Notes under the pieces: generated by a model
Database searches by the model: none
Told to the model about the DNA's origin: nothing
The model's input: the letters and a program-made list of their open reading frames with translations, nothing else
Shown: positions 60,978-64,000 of the stretch, piece by piece
How positions within the stretch are numbered: position 1 is the first letter of the stretch
How the letters are laid out: every line of letters starts with the position of its first letter
Translations under genes and position numbers: made by a program
Assembly: GCA_028023455.1 (NCBI GenBank)
Contig: JAQFVV010000566.1
Location: 122,001 to 186,000, forward strand
DNA from: Epiperipatus broadwayi
Taxonomy: Eukaryota > Onychophora > Udeonychophora > Euonychophora > Peripatidae
Direction of reading: 5' to 3'
DNA length: 64,000 nucleotides

Positions 60978-61665
60978 AAATATTCATTAAGGCTGTAGCC
61001 TCAATCACATGCGTATAAAATGCGATAGTAGGGACCTCTACAGGTCTTAAAACCACAAGCTTACTCTTGGAAGAAAAGAGGGGAACCCTTCTTTTTACTT
61101 CAACCTACTTTCTATTTAAATAGGTGAAGCTGAATCGGTTCGATCTGAGAGTGTGAAGCTATTCAATACTTCACTAATTAAGTCCACATTTCTGATTACA
61201 CATTAATACTCTTGAAATCTTTCGATTTACAGCGAGTCAATGGAAAGATTTTATAGTGAGAAATCTATTACGATAATTTTAAAGTTGTAATTATAAATTT
61301 ATTTAAACGCACAATTTATAATTACAACTTTAAAATTATCGTAATAGATTTCTCACTATAAAATCTTTCCATTGACTCGCTGTAAATCGAAAGATTTCAC
61401 GAGTATTAATGTGTAATAAGAAATGTGGACTTAATTAGTGAAGTATTGAATAGCTTCACACTCTCAGATCGAACCGCTTCAGCTTCACCTATTTAAATAG
61501 AAAGTAGGTTGAAGTAAAAAGAAGGGTTCCCCTCTTTTCTTCCAAGAGTAAGCTTGTGGTTTTAAGACCTGTAGAGGTCCCTACTATCGCATTTTATACG
61601 CATGTGATTGAGGCTACAGCCTTAATGAATATTATTTACGTAATGAATGTGCGTTTAAATAAATT
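60978..61665. mobile_element. Giant near-perfect palindrome with 12-bp target duplication
   Basis: Arms 60981-61299 and 61313-61631 are both 319 bp and differ at about three positions; the loop is 13 bases. TATATTCAGTTA is repeated exactly at 60966-60977 and 61666-61677. The right side extends about 34 bases beyond the palindrome and ends TGCGTTTAAATAAATT, which is the complement of the loop-proximal AAATTTATTTAAACGCAC. So the right half is bounded by short inverted ends and the left half is an inverted copy of its interior. No open frame. Very young by arm identity. Confidence 0.92.
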
Positions 61666-61729
61666 TATATTCAGTTATAGTTGACACAGTTGATATGGTG
61701 AATTTAATAATCACTAGAGAATATAATCA

Positions 61730-62579
61730 ATGTAGGGAATAATTTATTGTTGTAATCATAATAATAAAACATACAGGAAGAAATGCAAAAACAGAGAAGA
61801 GGCTAATTTTGCTTAAAAAAAATATAGATAGATAAATAATAAGGATAGTGAAATAAGAAAGATAAAGACAAAGATAGACTTTTCTTATGTATATAAAAAC
61901 ATGAAGAGTAGAAGGAAGGATAGACACATGAATTAAGAAAATATTTATAGAAAAGTAATATCAAGCATTATATGATTACAAGATCAAAAACTAATAGGCA
62001 GATCTCAGAATAGAAAATATTTCTATGACAGAACAAAAAAAAATAAATATCCTGGAAAAAGGAATGTCATGATACAAGTATAATGATGAAAATGTTTGAG
62101 GAAATACTTTAAACATGGTTATGAAAATAGATATGACAGAAAATTTAATAATAAAAACTAAAGATATTAAAAGTCAAGTAGAAAATCCGGTTGCCAATAG
62201 CAAGAACCAAATAAAAAAAATCATACACAGAAATTAAAGAGGACCTGGACTAGTTAAGAGAAAAAATTGTGAAGCAATTGAGTCTATTATATTTAGAAAA
62301 TCTGATAAAAAAGGTATCATGTAGTCCAGAAAAAGAAAGAAGAATAGGGTAAAAAAAGAATATTTGAGAAGTAAAAACAGCAAAGCTTTCTAGCATAAGT
62401 TCACAAAGAAATGTATAGTTTAGTTAAACTTATTGAAAAAGTCTAAGTAAAGAGTGAAGGCCAGAATGAAATACAGCTTCAGATTATGGTGTGATTTCAG
62501 AAAATAGAGGTCAAGTGAAAAGAAAATGGTGAGAATGTAAAAATAATTTCAGAGAAAAAAATTATTAATAGAGTTTTGC
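61730..62579 (+). other. Purine-rich non-coding stretch, possibly 5' part of a decayed retroelement
   Basis: The plus strand is strikingly rich in A and G with broken frames. It leads directly into the gag-like region. Confidence 0.3.
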
Positions 62580-63430
62580 ATGAAACAGAGCAAGACATGT
62601 TTAACTTGGATACACACATACCACGAAGGGGGGCATATAACATAAATTAATTCTTAGAGATAAGGAGGACTTAGGACATTTGTATGATGCTCCAATTGAA
62701 TATCTTAACAGTTTGCAGAAATATTGAGCACTTAGCTGAGAAAGTGAAAACAGCCATAGCATGTCGTTATTTATCAGATTGCATCTCAGATCTGGTGATG
62801 CTCAGTATTTAAGAAGACTCATGGCTTTGATGAGTTTAAGCAGTCTATATTAAACTGCTACAGGAATAACGATTTTCAAGAGGGTATTATACATCAAGTA
62901 TCATAAGAAAGATGCTAATCTGGAGATGCATACACACTATTCTTCAGAAGGCAAGTGGCAAAATTAGGAAACTTAACAGCTGATCCAGTAACCAAAAATC
63001 AAAGCATGAGGATAGTGAGACATAGTTTTTGAAGTCATGAAGAGAAAGTGCTTATTGGAATAGATAGAAAAGCTGTAGAGTGGTTTCTGAACTTTTAAAT
63101 TACTTTGATAACATTAAGCTTGCAAATGGAGAAAAGGAGGGGGGGGGTAAAATCCTAATTGGAAGAGAAAATGAACCACCGATAAATGCTGTGGGCTACA
63201 AGATCCACAGGCAGCCCTGGTACGACAAGGACTACAGCAAATCTAGGAATAGATCTTCCATAAATAAAAACAAATACTATTACCAATCTTACCATGAATT
63301 TCAGTCAACTATAGTGGAGTGGAGTCATATTCTTGATATAAATGTTAGAAATGAGATAAGGTTAAAAATGACACAAAAAAGAATGAAGAATTTTGTGGAG
63401 TTTGGGTGAAGATTGGAGTTTTTTTGTTTG
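62580..63430 (+). pseudogene. Decayed LTR-retroelement gag-like region
   Basis: Across several frameshifts and stops one can read an alpha-helical capsid-like order: a FDEFKQSILNCYRNNDFQEG stretch (about 62830-62885), then FFRRQVAKLGNLTADPVTK, IVRHSF, VLIGIDRKAVEWFLN, and finally an open basic, Asn-rich tail at 63080-63409 (AVGYKIHRQPWYDKDY). This follows the layout of Ty3/gypsy-type gag proteins (E.F...Y...Q..., helix, basic tail). A G8 run at about 63138 lies in the open part. No protease or polymerase follows within the window. Confidence 0.55.
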
Positions 63431-64000
63431 AGGATGCACTGTTTTCATGAGACTCAATGGAGTGTTTCTATCTCAGCATCGCATCTTCCCATTCTTACGT
63501 TTTATATTCATCAGTATTTTAAGTTTTAAAAAGTGAGCATGGCATAATTATATTTTTACATTCATTAGCAATGTGCAAGATATAATTTTATGGTTACTTT
63601 CCATGAATATTAACTTAGTCCAGTACCATGATCCACCAACCTCTAAGCCTGATAAACTCCCTTGAGCAAGACTTGAGTCTTCAAAGATTTTATGCAATTA
63701 TAAGTTGCTTATAATGCTTAAAAATGAGGTAGTCCTACTGTTCATGTGGTGTTATGCATTCATTCTTTGGTGGATGGAGTCTTTAGCCAAAATTGTTAGT
63801 CACTATTTATATCTTTCAGTCATTAAATACAAGTCAAATCTCTAAAAAGAAGAAAAAAACTAAATAAAGTACATTAATTTCATATTAGATTGTTTTTGCT
63901 TTGTCATTTTGTTTTATTTTTCATGTAAACAAATGTTGTTATTGACAAGGCTGGCCTTCTACTGTTCATGTGATTTTCATGATGGAATGAAATGGTTTTC
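63431..64000. other. Non-coding right edge
   Basis: Nothing recognised. AT-rich. Confidence 0.4.

Noticed and set aside
63080-63409. Independent 109-residue protein gene
   Set aside because: Its sequence continues a decayed gag-like reading from upstream. The Met is internal and no promoter or splice context supports a separate gene.

Overview
This window is AT-rich nuclear DNA from an animal, almost certainly an invertebrate. The grounds are one recognisable spliced gene (dystrobrevin) with introns of about 12 and 15 kb, a dense load of degraded transposable elements, RTE-type LINEs, and cut-and-paste DNA transposons with intact target-site duplications. The phylum cannot be fixed from the sequence alone. 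A chelicerate or a mollusc would both fit; this is inference.

Layout. 1-7.6 kb: a Merlin-type DNA transposon (925-4980) with an intact-looking DDE transposase on the minus strand and an 11-unit internal minisatellite, followed by a 305-codon ORF that looks like an internally deleted LTR-retroelement gag/integrase product. 7.6-21 kb: mostly non-coding intergenic or intronic DNA holding inverted-repeat elements (12.7, 15.3 and 17.6 kb) and 3' fragments of an RTE LINE (13.2 and 20.3 kb). 21.1-48.9 kb: four plus-strand exons of dystrobrevin (21097-21298, 33157-33412, 33589-33648, 48745-48928/48932). Their phases join correctly and they encode the coiled-coil and C-terminal region; upstream exons lie outside the window or were not recognised.

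The dystrobrevin introns are packed with mobile DNA. It includes two elements with diagnostic target duplications (22.3 and 24.1 kb), several RTE copies (one with a 5' inversion and a 10-bp target duplication at 27.3 kb), and a near-complete antisense RTE at 39.6-43.1 kb split by a foldback element with a 13-bp target duplication. 49-64 kb holds a non-autonomous hAT (56.5 kb), a short hAT resembling the mammalian URR1/SPIN type (60.2 kb), a 99%-identical 319-bp-arm palindrome (61.0 kb) and a decayed retroelement gag (62.6-63.4 kb).

The most notable signal is a family of about 350-380-bp repeats carrying type-I hammerhead self-cleaving ribozyme motifs, which resemble animal retrozymes. Two copies keep every core nucleotide (30409-30467 and 32890-32952). 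Both lie in sense orientation within a dystrobrevin intron, and the second has its predicted cleavage site 218 bases upstream of an exon. At least eight degenerate relatives are scattered on both strands. Two unrelated palindromic elements with 12-13-bp target duplications and one-sided extensions suggest a second structural class of non-autonomous retroposon.
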